A stretch of DNA of 64,000 nucleotides from Auriscalpium vulgare (lineage: Eukaryota > Basidiomycota > Agaricomycetes > Russulales > Auriscalpiaceae): contig JAHBBC010000004.1 in the NCBI GenBank assembly GCA_019915015.1, positions 1,240,001 through 1,304,000 of the forward strand. Reading direction: 5' to 3'. Positions 1 through 10,709 of this stretch are shown in pieces (within the stretch, counting starts at the first letter, position 1; each line of letters begins with the position of its first letter). Below the pieces are notes generated by a model. That model saw only the letters and a list, made by a program, of their open reading frames with translations, had not been told where the DNA came from and did not search any database. The position numbers and the translations under genes are program-made.

Positions 1-1339
1 CCCAGTGGTCCAGTTCCGTCGCGAGCTGCTCGAGGCCTGCTGTCTGCATCGCTCTCCAGAATGACTCCGCCAACTTTCTCTGCAGCTCCCTGTCGTCCCT
101 CCGCCATATGATGCGCAGTGTGGCGTCCGCTTCCGCGGCGGGTTCACGGTAGTGCGATATCGCGGCGGGAGGATTCGCCCATGCATCCAGGGTCACGGCA
201 CGCTTTGCCGCGCGAGGCGCCGACACCCCGAGGGCGCGCGGGGACACGCGCCAGTACTTCTTGAGCCACGCTAGCACCACATCGCGCGCTGCAAGCGCCT
301 CGTCCGCGGCGTCGCAGAAGAGGGAAATCCTCGCGACCGTGCAGTTTGGCGCCACCACTGCGCGCAGCAGGGTCATGGACGGTGTCGTCGGCCCTCCAAG
401 CTCAAATTTGGTAAGGTGCAGCAGCGTGATAGTGTCGCCAGGCTTGGCGGCGCCTGTGACGGGGAGAAAGTCGATTATACGGAGCGACTCCAGAAGGGGC
501 ATGCGTTGGAGCGCAGAAAAAACGTCGTCCATCTTGTCGGTTTGGTCGGATGGCGGAAATGAGCGTTTTACGTCAAGGACTGTGAGGTTCTTGAGCAAAC
601 TGGACGTCCACGGAAGTTCCACATATGACGCGGTCACATGGACTTGGCGGAGGTTTGGCGCACAGCTGCCGAGCTGGCTGAGAGAAGGGGCCTCGTAATC
701 CTCGTCGTTGTCGTAAATCACCAAAGTGTCGAGAAGAGGGGCTGGATTCTCCTCAGAGAGAAGACGTGACGAGGGAGGAAGATCTATGGTCGCCATCACG
801 ATGTCGCCTAAGCGCAGCTCCCTCGTCGAGGCCAAATTTGCCTTGACCAGCGCGAGTGCGGCCTCGGTATTGACGTCGGGGCCTGTATCGATGCACAGCG
901 GGAGCCTATTCGCCCGACGCAACATCTCGCCAAACCACCGCTCCCCGCGCTCGAACGTCAAGTTGTCTGCCCACAAGCTCGAGTACGCCAGCGCAACAGC
1001 CCTCCAGTGCCGGCACACTTGAGTGACGGTGACCCAGCCCAGTGGTCGCATATCCCACCAGGCATTTGTGTTGACTACGCACAGTGAAAAGATGTGGGAA
1101 AGGAGCTCGGTGGGTAGTCGATGCGAGGGAAGCACGGTGTTCCGAACGGCGCGCAGGTCACGGATCGCACGGTCCATGGCGCTTTCTTCTGCGTCGAATG
1201 CGTCAAGTACAGCGGCGCGGACATAGCGATCGGTTACTGTGTTGGCTGTGGCGGTAATCCGTGAACGCACGATGCTTTTCCAAAATTTGTTGGCAGCATC
1301 GTCGAGGTCGGGTTTTCTGGGTACGAGCACGGTCAGCAT
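1..1339 (-). CDS. F-box protein with LRR-like tail, 3' end cut by window edge
   Basis: An uninterrupted reading frame runs from the ATG at 1339 to base 1, about 446 codons with no stop. Near residues 75-90 it has an F-box core, LPTELLSHIFSLC, followed by WVTVTQVCRHWRAVAL and SSLWADN, as in Agaricomycete F-box proteins. The rest is leucine-rich (for example LLDTLVIYDND, SLLKNLTVLDVK, LLESLRIIDFL), suggesting an LRR-like substrate-recognition part. In known families the F-box binds Skp1 in an SCF ubiquitin ligase; the substrate is unknown here. The paralogue ending at 19423 suggests only roughly 100 codons are missing beyond the edge. A TGC TGA just ahead of the chosen ATG closes the other frame. 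No intron was needed. The family is clear; the role is inferred. Confidence 0.85.
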   Translation of the reverse strand, partial: MLTVLVPRKPDLDDAANKFWKSIVRSRITATANTVTDRYVRAAVLDAFDAEESAMDRAIRDLRAVRNTVLPSHRLPTELLSHIFSLCVVNTNAWWDMRPLGWVTVTQVCRHWRAVALAYSSLWADNLTFERGERWFGEMLRRANRLPLCIDTGPDVNTEAALALVKANLASTRELRLGDIVMATIDLPPSSRLLSEENPAPLLDTLVIYDNDEDYEAPSLSQLGSCAPNLRQVHVTASYVELPWTSSLLKNLTVLDVKRSFPPSDQTDKMDDVFSALQRMPLLESLRIIDFLPVTGAAKPGDTITLLHLTKFELGGPTTPSMTLLRAVVAPNCTVARISLFCDAADEALAARDVVLAWLKKYWRVSPRALGVSAPRAAKRAVTLDAWANPPAAISHYREPAAEADATLRIIWRRDDRELQRKLAESFWRAMQTAGLEQLATELDHW

Positions 1340-1700
1340 GGCACAAAAGCGATTGGTCCGAACATACGATGATTCTGCCATACTTTTGCTGTTATAGCAA
1401 GGACTGTTGATGGGACTCTGGCACGTATGTTTAGATCAAGTAAAGGTCAGAACGACATGCAGAGCCGACAAAGCACCTTTCACATACGCCACAGGCACGG
1501 ATGTTGATGCACAGTTTCCTGGAGTCTCGACAGACTTTTGACAGACCAAGACCGACAAAACACTTGATGATGTTGACTTCAGGGGGGAAATATGGTGAGC
1601 TCGATGTCGCTGTCTTAGGCCGTATTACTATTCGAGTCGCCGACTCGGAGGCAACGTGCTTTCCACGTGGCTAGACCGGCCGAGGCACCGGCCCGCCCGA
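1340..1700 (-). repeat. 5' flank of F-box gene, shared with inverted copy
   Basis: The upstream flank of the left-edge F-box gene, read on the minus strand, matches the plus strand at about 15548-15896. Shared stretches include gcctgtggcgtatgtga and cacgttgcctccgagtcgg. The duplication therefore carried the presumed promoter as well as the gene, in opposite orientation. No clear TATA box is visible. Confidence 0.7.
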
Positions 1701-2699
1701 TCCGAATGAATCCCAGTGCCTCTCAGTGCTTTCTACTCGAGCCCTTCGCAATCTCAAATAAATCAACATCCAAGCCATCCCAAGTATCTCAATCTACATC
1801 TGAATCTCAATGGACTGGTAGGTGGGTCCGCTCCGTGCCCCGTGGGTGACTCAAGAGGCGCAGGACGCTGGACTCCACGACCGTGACGACGTTCATCTGC
1901 ACGATGGGAATGCGGTTTTATGATGGGTACTTTCTGACTAGCAGCCGGCCTAGAGCAGCTCGGTGGGGCCCATGTGCGCAATCCATCTCTTCGTCCAGCC
2001 TGTTTGACTGATCTCAACATATTGTCAGTCTGTATCTGTACCCATGAGTATCCCGGATCCAACTTTCCACCTCGCACGCCGCATCTGCGTCCTGCATCGG
2101 CTGGATTGGCTGGACGCAATGCTTCCCGATAATGGCGATCGGGCTTAACATATCCCCAACTGCGTGCTGCACCCAACCGTGCCGCTGCCTTGTTACCACA
2201 AGGCTAGCGCATCATGAAGCCGATTCTCAATACTTATACCAGGTTCACGGTGCGCAAGTCGTTTCTCGGGATACTAGGTTCACCGGTGCGCGCAAGTCAT
2301 ATGGCTCGAGCGAAAGCATCCGATCCGGCGAAAAGATGCATCCGTTCTGTCGCTTAGCTGCCGGGTACGCATCCGTTCTTCTTTCCCAATCCACGCTTCC
2401 CCTGATATTAGCATCGGTGATCGTCCATTTTACCAAGGTCTAGCAGCCGCAATACCACCGCACTCGTGTCGTTTTCTGTGGCGCAGAAATCACCGAATCG
2501 TTCTACATAGTATAACTGTGAGTTACATTCTGATGTCACCACGTTCGGTGGTACCTGCTTTATCTCACGCGAAGCACTCGCTTAGCGTGCGCAGGACCGC
2601 AGGGTGCAATTTGATCCTCGAATGCGGTGATTTATGTACTGATAAGAATCCATACAGGAGTAACATCACCTCCCCCCTCCTCCACCGTCATCAACGGCC
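1701..2699. other. Intergenic, no gene recognised
   Basis: Only short uncorroborated frames are present. A 19 bp stretch, gcatcggtgatcgtccatt, at 2411-2429 recurs at about 29051-29069 upstream of gene F. The 5' flank was therefore duplicated with genes A and F. The motif aggttcac.ggtgcgcaagtc occurs twice between about 2241 and 2302. Confidence 0.5.
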
Positions 2700-4403
2700 A
2701 TGGCCAACTGGAAGGACCCTGCGGTCGCTGCACGAACCGATGGTGCGTTTCCTGGAGCCCACCGTCGCTCACCGATGACGTATTTGCATCATAGAGGCGT
2801 ATGTCAAGCTAACGCACGTCCTGCTGGGTGTCACCGTGTATGTACATTGGCGTGCGTTCGACTCCGGCCCTGCTGACTATTGGTTTGCTAAAGATGGGAA
2901 ATCGTGACGACATGCGACTTCGAGATCGACGTCCTGCGTCGGAAACGGCCATACCGATGGCCGATATGGATATACCTCTGCTGTCGTCTTTCTGCCCTCG
3001 CGTGCTTCACGGTCCTAGTAATCGAGAAGGATATCAGCGGGCTGCAGAAATGCAGAGTTTGTTCATTCGTTGTTTTCCAAATTCGTTGCGCTGAGGCCAA
3101 CATCACAGGCTTGGGACCTCGCAGCTTACGTGTGTCTTGGATTTGACTTGGCTTACTGGATCTGAAGTTGATTGTCCCCTAGGTATTTGCCTACTTCGCC
3201 CTGGGCTCTGCCTCGTTACTCATGCTACTTCGCATGTGAGTACACTCATTGACACTACTCCAACAGATGTTCACTTTATCTTGTCAGAACCGCAATTTGG
3301 AATCGGAACATCCTCATATCCACGGCATCCTTTGCTGTGTGGCTCACAGGCGTCGGGCTCAACACATGGTGTGCGTTCAGTGGCCTGTCGACCCCGGCGC
3401 CGTCTAATTCCCTTCGCAGATCTTGTCATCGTGAGCTTACAACACCTCTTCACGCGTTGTATGCCAAGTTGACTTCCTCGCGCGCCAGATACGCGCGCAG
3501 TACGTCCCCCTCGCGGGCGAATGCATTCCCATCGACTCTGCAAAAGCCGCGCCGAGCGTCATAGGCGCCGTCTCGGTCGATACCATCCTGTTCCTCGTCA
3601 TGTTCGCGGGGATTCTCCGACACCGCGTCCGCGGGATCGGGATCACGGGCCTGTGGAGCGTGCTGTGGCGCCAGGTGTGTCGCTGCTGCTCGTGTGAGTC
3701 GGCTGCAGCCCGTTCTCATGCCACCACAGGGCCTGGTGTGGCTTGCGCTGGCGATCGTTTCGGAGTTGCCGGCGATGGTAAGCATACGCTGTGCTTGGTG
3801 CGTGAGATGGAGGCTTACTGGCACCTGTTTTATAGGTCTTCATATTGCTTGACTTGAACGGTGCGTGTCGAGGTGTCATCCCCTACATAGGCTGGCCGTC
3901 TCACTGACCACGTAGATGCATGGGACGTAGTACGTCATATGCCTCGCTGTCGTTCGACGCCAAACACTTACCGCGAGTTATCAATCAGATGTTCCAGGTC
4001 GTCACGGGTAAGTAGAGTTCAACTGACGTTACACTGAATGGCAAGCGAGATAATGACCTCTGCAAAGTCATTACGATGGCTATAGGCTCCACGCGCATGC
4101 ATCGAATCCTCACGGATCATCATTCCACTGCTGGATTATCGTGCGTATCTTTGTTCCCCTTCCTTCCCCGCATCTCTTTGCGTCCGCGCTGGTTGTCCCC
4201 TCTGACCAACGACGTGTGATTCCTCGCGCAGGCCGGCGCACGCTATGGACTCGCCCGTAATGGCCGTGCACGTCCGGCGCACTACAACGACAAATGGCGG
4301 CAGCAACACGCTTACCCAGAACATCGCGGTGGAGCTTGGCGACGCGATCCCGATGGTGCCGGTGGGTCTGGAAGCGTGGAACGCGCAGCAGAAAGGGTGG
4401 TAA
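2700..4403 (+). CDS. Uncharacterised multi-pass membrane protein, copy A
   Basis: This is a multi-exon gene recognised by comparison with copies B, C, E and F. Exon 1 encodes M-NWKDPAVAARTD. A later exon carries the family signature VWEIVTTCDFEIDVLRRK followed by RPYRWPIWIYLCCR, then several hydrophobic segments (AWDLAAYVCLGFDLAYW, VFAYFALGSASLLMLLR, GLVWLALAIVSELPAMV). It ends with a soluble tail containing G-STRMHRILTDHH and TLTQNIAVELGD, and stops in KGW. Introns are about 50-65 bp with GT-AG ends. The overall look is a 6-7 span membrane protein similar in style to fungal 7-TM families of unknown function, but I cannot name the family. The start is supported by the same M-x-NWKDP opening in the paralogues. 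Copy F is the closest relative, with 5' and 3' flanks also shared. Confidence 0.75.
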
Positions 4404-4657
4404 GCGAAGCAACAACATCCTTAATATTATTCATCCTGTGAGTAGAGATATTGTAAGTCATATGTATAACCGTAGATGCATCGTGCGTCGTGTAGATTGA
4501 CCAAGTAGATTGTCCACTGCAGCTGTGTGTGAATCTCGAGACGCAGCGGGGGAGGCAGTGAGGAAGGCAGCGGGGGAGCGGACTCAACAGGACGACATAC
4601 CTAAGTATTGGACACCACGTCAAGCGTCGAAAGCAACTATAATGCTGACAGACGAAA
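4404..4657. other. 3' flank of gene A
   Basis: Sequence after the stop, including aacatccttaatattattc, is similar to the region after the displaced 3' end of gene F near 32690. It probably holds the 3' UTR. No separate gene is visible. Confidence 0.45.
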
Positions 4658-4864
4658 GTGTCGAGCAAGGACTGCAAAAGCGAGGAGATTGCAAGGCCGT
4701 TGAAGTTGAAGATACTGGCTGGCCCTTCGCGCGAGCGCGGGTTTCCCGCTGAAGGTGTATCTTCAATTGGACAAAGCGGATGAAGAGTGGTGGAACAGCA
4801 TCAAAGACGCCGTCGATGAAGCGCGCAAAAGCTGCGAGGATGATGTACTTCACATAAGCACTTG
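4658..4864 (+). pseudogene. Fragment of an F-box gene 3' end
   Basis: About 207 bp closely match the last part of the F-box gene at 7917-8131. They include the region encoding WWNSIKDAVDEARKSCEDD and the terminal LHIST followed by a stop. The upstream part is shifted in frame (gtcgagcaaggactgcaaaa against the parent's gagcaaggactgcgagagc). The 3' flank downstream of the stop is shared too, so this is the end of a duplicated block. It is not a gene by itself. Confidence 0.75.
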
Positions 4865-6325
4865 ACCGTGATTACAATTGAACAGAAGATCGTCGTGCAT
4901 AACCTTGATACCCCTAATTCGCTAACGATATGCGGGCCACGATACGAGTCTGAATCTCCTCCATCTGCCCGTGCTTTGCGCTTCTTGTGCTTCGCTTCCT
5001 TGCCGACCTTGTCCTTGCGCGGCTGTAACTAGAGGATGCTCTTTACGGGGCATGCAGGTCCGAGTCGAGTGGCCGAGCGTGAGCTCAAGCTGAGGAACAC
5101 GCGCCTGACTTGGCCGTAAACCATAAACTGCGCTCCCTGAACGTCAGTGTGCATGGAACAGAGCAACTTCCGCTCTAGATGTGCCCAGGAGTTGCAGTGT
5201 CTGCGATTGAGTTAATTAGCGCGCTCGACAGACCTAACTCGCAGATCTTGAAGTAGTGCTCGGAGTTGTGGCATGCTTAATTTCTGGGGCACAGTCAGGA
5301 CGGGGGTAAGTCAAAAGGCGCTGGATGTGGTCCATAGACGGATGAGCCTGCGCGCTTCAAAGAAAAATTCGATGTCCATGTCATTTAGCGCGAGCCAGTA
5401 TAAATCAGTCCGACGCGCAAGCCATCTGAGTTCGTGATAGTTGGTCGGAGGCATGCGCCGACGGAGATGATGCAGCTTAAGTGGTAGTGGTGCATGAGCA
5501 GGACCTCGAGGAGAATCAGGTTACGGGGTTGAACTAAGTAGCAAAATATGAGTAGGACGCCAGGAGGACCATGTGCAGCGGGCGTACCTTCTTTTCACTG
5601 CTGGTGTACGTCGGCACATGCTCGACCTCATTCACGCTCCCGCCATTCCCGCGCAAACCCTTCAACTCCTCCTCGCGCGCAAGGCATAAGTATGTCCTTT
5701 GTTTGTATCGAGGTTTGCTGGCATTCGTGTGGTCCGTCATGCGCTTCGAAACCGTGGACGGGGGCGCCGATCTAAGACTCAGAGGCTGGAATCTGTGTTG
5801 GGAGCTCTGGGTGGCCAACGAAGGCAGCCAGAGAGGTTGCAGGTGGGCGGTGGCAGTGCGGGGTTGCGGCCGGTGCCACTCGGCCGTCGGCCCGGCTTAC
5901 ATACGACGAACGGCGTCGGCGTCGGTCCGAGTCCTTCACCCTCATCGATCATCTCCGCATATTCTTTTATATCGGTCAACAGTCGACGTGCAACCAACTG
6001 CGAAGCGAGACGCACGCCCACCGCACGCGGGCACTACGTCCACCGTGACAACAATTGCATCTCTTCTTGAGATTCACGTCTGAGGAGACATCGCACCTTG
6101 GGCCGCGAATTACTGGTTGTCTTATAGAGGTGCGTCTGGTTGCATTCTCCGTGCAACGGTACATCATTTGTCTTTCAGGCGTGCTCTGCACCCCAACGCC
6201 TGCTGCCGACCCGATCCATCGCGTGATATTTCGCCGACGCAATACCTGCTACTGACAGGGAACGTCATGCCAGACGATGGAGCGCCATTGGACTCGAGGT
6301 AGGTGCTTGGCACATCAGCGAGTGC
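4865..6325. other. Intergenic, no gene recognised
   Basis: The first roughly 120 bases match the 3' flank of the F-box gene at 8132-8260. After that I see only short open frames (for example 5571-6083 plus, 5534-5818 minus) that overlap on opposite strands. They have no conserved motif and no paralogue in the window. They may be decayed, or may be exons I cannot place. Confidence 0.4.
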
Positions 6326-8131
6326 ATGAATGCCGATATCTCTTCCTGCACACGTAATGCTCGCAGCCGTTTAGAGGCCTTAACCTTCTGGGAAGAAGCG
6401 GCCACATCTAGACTCGACGCGGTCTGTCGCCTAGCATTAGCAGTAGCCCCTCCGAGTCCGTCCGGTTCAACTCCCACCCCAGCAAACATCCTTTCACGCC
6501 TCGATCATGAATGTGATGCAATTCTCCACCAAGTGAGCGTCGCGCGCGCGCGCCGGAATGCCCTCCTCGCCCCGGTCAGTCTTCCGGCCGAGCTGCTGGC
6601 AAAGATCTTCCTCATGGCCGCGACGGCGGAGCACGACGATGCGGAGCACTTTTTGCGCACAGAAGAAAGCGCACTAGGTTGGATCCGCGTCACGCACGTT
6701 TGCCAGCGTTGGCGCAGCGCTGCGCTGGGCTCTCCAACGCTGCGGGCCGAAGTTGATACGGTGCTCGGCGGAAATGGCGTCGCGGAGCTGCTCGCGCGCC
6801 CGCGCGATGCACCGCTGGCTATCTACGTGACACGTCGTCCGACGCTGGGACAAAGCCGCCTCATCGTGGAGAATGTGCATCGCATCAAACTGCTAGCATT
6901 TCACCGCCGATCGGGTTGCGACCGCGCGTTTGGCTTCCTCATGCAGATGCTCACACGCCCAGCGCCTCAGCTCGAGGTGTTATCCGTCGACGACCACCAT
7001 AATACAACTGATGCCGACTTGGACTATCCAGAAGAGTTTCTTGGCGGAAGTGCGCCCAACTTACGGTTCTTCAACTCGGATACCTTATCCTTCGATCTCT
7101 GGACGTCAAGGCTCCTGGACAACGTGGAGACTTTGTTAATCCACAATATCCATAACCTGGAAGAGTTCAGACCATTGCCCAATATTGACGATGTTCTTAC
7201 GTGTCTAGAGAGAATGCACGGCCTGCGGAAATCAGTTTGGAGACACGCCTTGCCCCGGAATTCACTCTTCGACAATGCACAGCGCAAAGTGGTTTCACTG
7301 CCCAAGTTGACTAAACTCGCCGTCTCCGGCCCACCGCTGTCGTGTGCTTCTCTCCTCCACCATATCAATGTTCCAGCGACCGCAACCGTCAGCATTCGCT
7401 TACATTGCACTACCCAATCATCAGAGGATTTCATCATGTTCTGCCACCAAACTTGATCGTGGCTGGACTCCCAGCGTGCGCCCTTTCCGCCGTCCGCAGT
7501 ATGGATATACAAAAATAGCCCGAGCAACGAAGACGAAATTACTCTACAGGCGTGGCATTCTCCCCACATCAATTTTGAGGCCCACGCACCTGCACCTCCG
7601 AACGACCCGGACCTACACGTCTGCTTCAACGCCTTCACAACGGAGCCACTCGCATGGGCCATCGAGCAGATAGCCGAGGCGTGCTACGGCTTGTGCGCGT
7701 CACCGCAGCTCCAGCAACTCTTCGTGCCGGTCGAGGCATGGCGTTTAGATGCATGGCGGGACATCTTCGACGCGCCCGCCGCCGCGGGCCTGCGGCGGCT
7801 GCTCGCACATGGTCCCGCAGGCATCGATCTTTTACGCCATTGGCATGTGTGCGAGCCGCAGAAAGCCGGCGCTGTTTTGCGACGCCCACCTGCGCTCGCG
7901 TCGCTCTGCCTGTCGATCTCGAGCAAGGACTGCGAGAGCGAGGAGTTTGCGAGGCACTTGAAGATGCTGCCGTATTGGCTGGCGCTCCGCGCGGGCGCGG
8001 GTTTCCCGCTGAAGGTGGATCTCCAGCTGGACAGATCGGATGAAGACTGGTGGAACAGCATCAAAGACGCCGTCGATGAAGCACGCAAAAGCTGCGAGGA
8101 TGATATACTTCACATAAGCACTCGACCATAA
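6326..8131 (+). pseudogene. F-box protein gene split by one in-frame TGA
   Basis: One frame of 602 codons runs through the gene, broken only by TGA at 7454-7456, between IMFCHQT and SWLDSQRAPF. Both sides are protein-like. The N-terminal part has a helical region, then an F-box core (SLPAELLAKIFLMA, about residues 90-105) and WIRVTHVCQRWRSAAL. The middle is leucine-rich. The C-terminal part continues with WIYKNSPSNEDEITLQAW and ends DEDWWNSIKDAVDEARK...HIST. A sense codon may have mutated to TGA, or this may be an assembly error or rare readthrough. No obvious intron would remove the stop. If intact, the product would be an SCF adaptor. A duplicate of the last 207 bp lies at 4658-4864. Confidence 0.75.
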
Positions 8132-8426
8132 CTATACTGAACACAGACGGAATATTGCCGTGCATAGCCTCGAATTCACTAGCTGTATAATGATATGTGG
8201 GGCACAATACGAGTTTGAAATCGATGGTAATGAAAATTATCTTCAGCCCCGGCGCGCTCATGACGCTCATCATTTAAGAGTCGCTGCCGCACTGACAGTA
8301 TGGCGATATGCGGAGCACATTGTCAGGTAAAAGGGTTGAGCTTATGGATGCGGCAAGGTCCCACAGTGCATACTAGTACATTTTCATCTGACATATTCAT
8401 ATGACATAGTAGTAGTACTTAGCATA
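8132..8426. other. Intergenic between convergent genes
   Basis: This is the shared 3' end region between the plus-strand F-box gene and the minus-strand gene that stops at 8427. It is AT-richer than the flanks. The first 130 bases are duplicated after 4864. No gene seen. Confidence 0.5.
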
Positions 8427-9285
8427 TCAAATGCGCTGGCCTGGCGACGCGTACCATGCGCCGACTCCATGCATGCGAGGCGCAACACGGAGGATGGGGT
8501 ACCACAGGCCGCACTCTAGATTCAGCGCGCCGAGGATCGTCACATCGTCCGCGCGCACGGGGTCCAGGCCGTCGAGGGAGAGGCTCTGCGGTGTCGGCTC
8601 CGTCGAGTTGCGGTCGGTGCGTCTCTGTGCAGGGATCAGCACACTGACCGGAGAATGGATGGGAGGAATGTACGCACATTGAAGAAGGCGATCACGGCGT
8701 CGGAAAGGTACCACATCAGCTCGTCGAGGCTGCGGGTCATGCCCGGGCCGCTGGAATGATGGGCTGCACTCTGGAACTCATCGTATCCCGGCCACTGCGA
8801 CACACCAACACCCAATCAGCCCTCCAGCTAGTGTCTACAGTGGATGCAGCACTCACCACAACGCATGCCTTGAAGCTCGGCGAATGCATACGCACCCTCT
8901 TCTCCCCGCCGACAATCCTGCACCCCGCGCGCGCCGCGCGCACGGGCAGGCCGGGCGCGGCCCCGCCCTCGATCGTGAACCACACGGGCCATGATCTGAA
9001 GTCTTTGCTCATCCCCACGAATTTCATCGGGATGGGTACGAGCACGCCGGCGCAGGGGCGGTCCTCGCGGTCGACGCACACCACTCCATCTGGGCCAGCG
9101 TCCACGAACATCCCGGGGAGTGGGTCGCACGCGCCGTAGAGAGGAGGCAGATTGGCGAACAAGGAGTTGTTGCACTGCGAGATGTGTACGATGGCACAAA
9201 GGCTGGAGAGAGTGCCGGCGAGGACACCGGTCTTGAGGAACCTGCATGCCTTTTGCTGGCTGAGGAGTTCGTAGAATTCGGCCAT
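8427..9285 (-). CDS. Unrecognised three-exon gene, 247 aa
   Basis: Three exons read cleanly: 9285-8857, 8794-8678 and 8624-8427, all with GT-AG introns (62 and 53 bp) in phase 0. The total is 744 nt, or 247 residues plus stop. The protein begins MAEFYELLSQQKACRFLKTG and has one moderately hydrophobic stretch near residues 20-35. It contains cysteines, two DAGPDGV/DREDRPCAG acidic loops, and W-rich segments such as WPVWFTIEGG and LDELMWYLSDAVIAFF. No known domain is evident to me. The exon structure and consistent frame make it a likely real gene. It may be a secreted or cytosolic hypothetical protein of basidiomycetes. Confidence 0.65.
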
Positions 9286-9470
9286 GGCGGAGTAGGGTGG
9301 GTGTGAAGGAGGAGATGATGGTTGGTCGTTTTATAAGCGTCGGGCATGGTATGGGCGCACATGCATTGCTTGGACGTGGTCTAAGGGTGGTCCGGGAACG
9401 ATGGAGCATGGAGCAATGCGGGAGTGTGGCTTGTGGCTTGAGCTGCCGCTTGGGCGCGGCGTCACCGTGC

Positions 9471-9815
9471 AATGCGGAGACGCTTTGCGGCATCTCACAC
9501 GTAAGTATACATGGCTGTCAAGCATATCGGCGCGTACCCCCCGCACCCCTAAACTTCTGACAAGGTGCGTCTGCTGCGTGCCGACTAAGCTGACGCGCAT
9601 TTGTAGACGCTGCCGCTGCACAATGCAAAGATGTAGCGGTGTGCAGCGACGCACGCAGGCGTCCATATCCGGCGTCCGCGCTCAAGCTCAAGCAGGACAC
9701 GGGCAAGGCGGCGGTCGTCTTGGAGCCCTATCGCGCGTGTCTGATGGGCATACAGCAAGGAGAAGGAGGTTCACATCCTGTTCCTCAAAGCGTCAGTCAT
9801 CAATTCTTCTCTCGC
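9471..9815 (+). pseudogene. Fragment of RDH-type short-chain dehydrogenase
   Basis: The segment matches exon 3 and exon 4 of the dehydrogenases at 40871-42242 and 44767-46141. It has gctgcacaatgc.aag, then a run like atccatatccg.cgctcaag and caggacacgggcaagg, then aaggagaaggaggttcacatcctgttcctcaa. Several small indels break the frame. Both the cofactor-binding exon and the active-site exon are absent. It is a decayed piece of that gene family. Confidence 0.65.
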
Positions 9816-9835
9816 GACGAGTACAATTGCGCTGT

Positions 9836-10383
9836 GTCCTGCGCTATTGCCCCGTCCCGCCGCCGTCGACGCCGACCGCAACCGCAACCGCAACCGGCCC
9901 GCAGACGACGACGCTCCACGGTGCTTCCTCCCCACACTATCGAACCTGACGCTCAGCGACGTCGATTTCAGGGCCCCAGGAGAGGGCAGTGTGACGTTGG
10001 CAGAGGCGCAGCCGCTGTGCCTGGCCGAACGCGCGCTGTCCGGTTGCGTGCTGGACGTGCTCGATTTGTCGTGGTCGACCGTGGACGAGGCGTGTGTGCG
10101 GGGGCTGAAGGAGGCGGTGCCAGGAATGGAGATATGGTTGGGAGGGGAGGATGCGCCGGGAGACCAGGATGCAGGACTCGTAAGGGGATGCAGGTCCGAC
10201 GTGCAGCAAAAAGCCGACAGAGACAGGACTCGGAGCGGCAGCTACTATCATGCATTAGTTGTTGTTGTTTTTCTTCTGCTCATTCTGTCCTCGCTCCACC
10301 CTGTACGATATTGCGTCTGTTGGCATTGTATGTATTGCGGCCAATATGTTGCCTTGACCCGTGCGGTCACGATATGTGGGTGA
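9836..10383 (+). pseudogene. F-box/LRR C-terminal fragment
   Basis: Directly after the dehydrogenase remnant, a frame reads CFLPTLSNLTLSDVDF, then VLDVLDLSWSTVDEACVRGLKEAVPGMEI. These are LRR-style phrases typical of the C-terminal end of Agaricomycete F-box proteins. There is no F-box upstream and no clear start. A short N-R repeat (RNRNRNR) lies at its 5' end. The frame runs on to a hydrophobic tail that is probably not original. It is most likely the tail of an F-box gene joined to the dehydrogenase fragment by rearrangement. Confidence 0.55.
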
Positions 10384-10709
10384 TACACTGGGCGCCCTCG
10401 ACGAGTGTGGCGCGGAAGCCAAGGTCCGGACGGTCAGCGCTCAATATTCAATCCCGCTCTACTGGCCTCTCAATGCCTTCGACGTTATGTATGCTATGCG
10501 GTGATTGACCGCAATGTCAACAGCACCCCAAGCCGTCGTGCGAGGGCAGATGGCAATTTTGAGAGGAAGCCGCTCGTACTCGTGCGTGGATGGACCAGAG
10601 ACCGAATCTCAATCTAACATGCTGTTTTTCGTTACATAAAAAGATATTCCGCGAATCTCCTCGTAAGTACGAGTCTGGATCATCCTAGCAGCACCCTGGA
10701 ATCGATCTC
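10384..10709. other. Intergenic, no gene seen
   Basis: This region lies between the F-box fragment (plus) and the 3' end of gene B (minus). No motif or paralogue was noticed. Confidence 0.5.

Noticed and set aside
261..1226. Plus-strand frames over the first 1.2 kb
   Set aside because: They are antisense shadows of the minus-strand F-box gene, which has a single continuous frame and a recognisable F-box.
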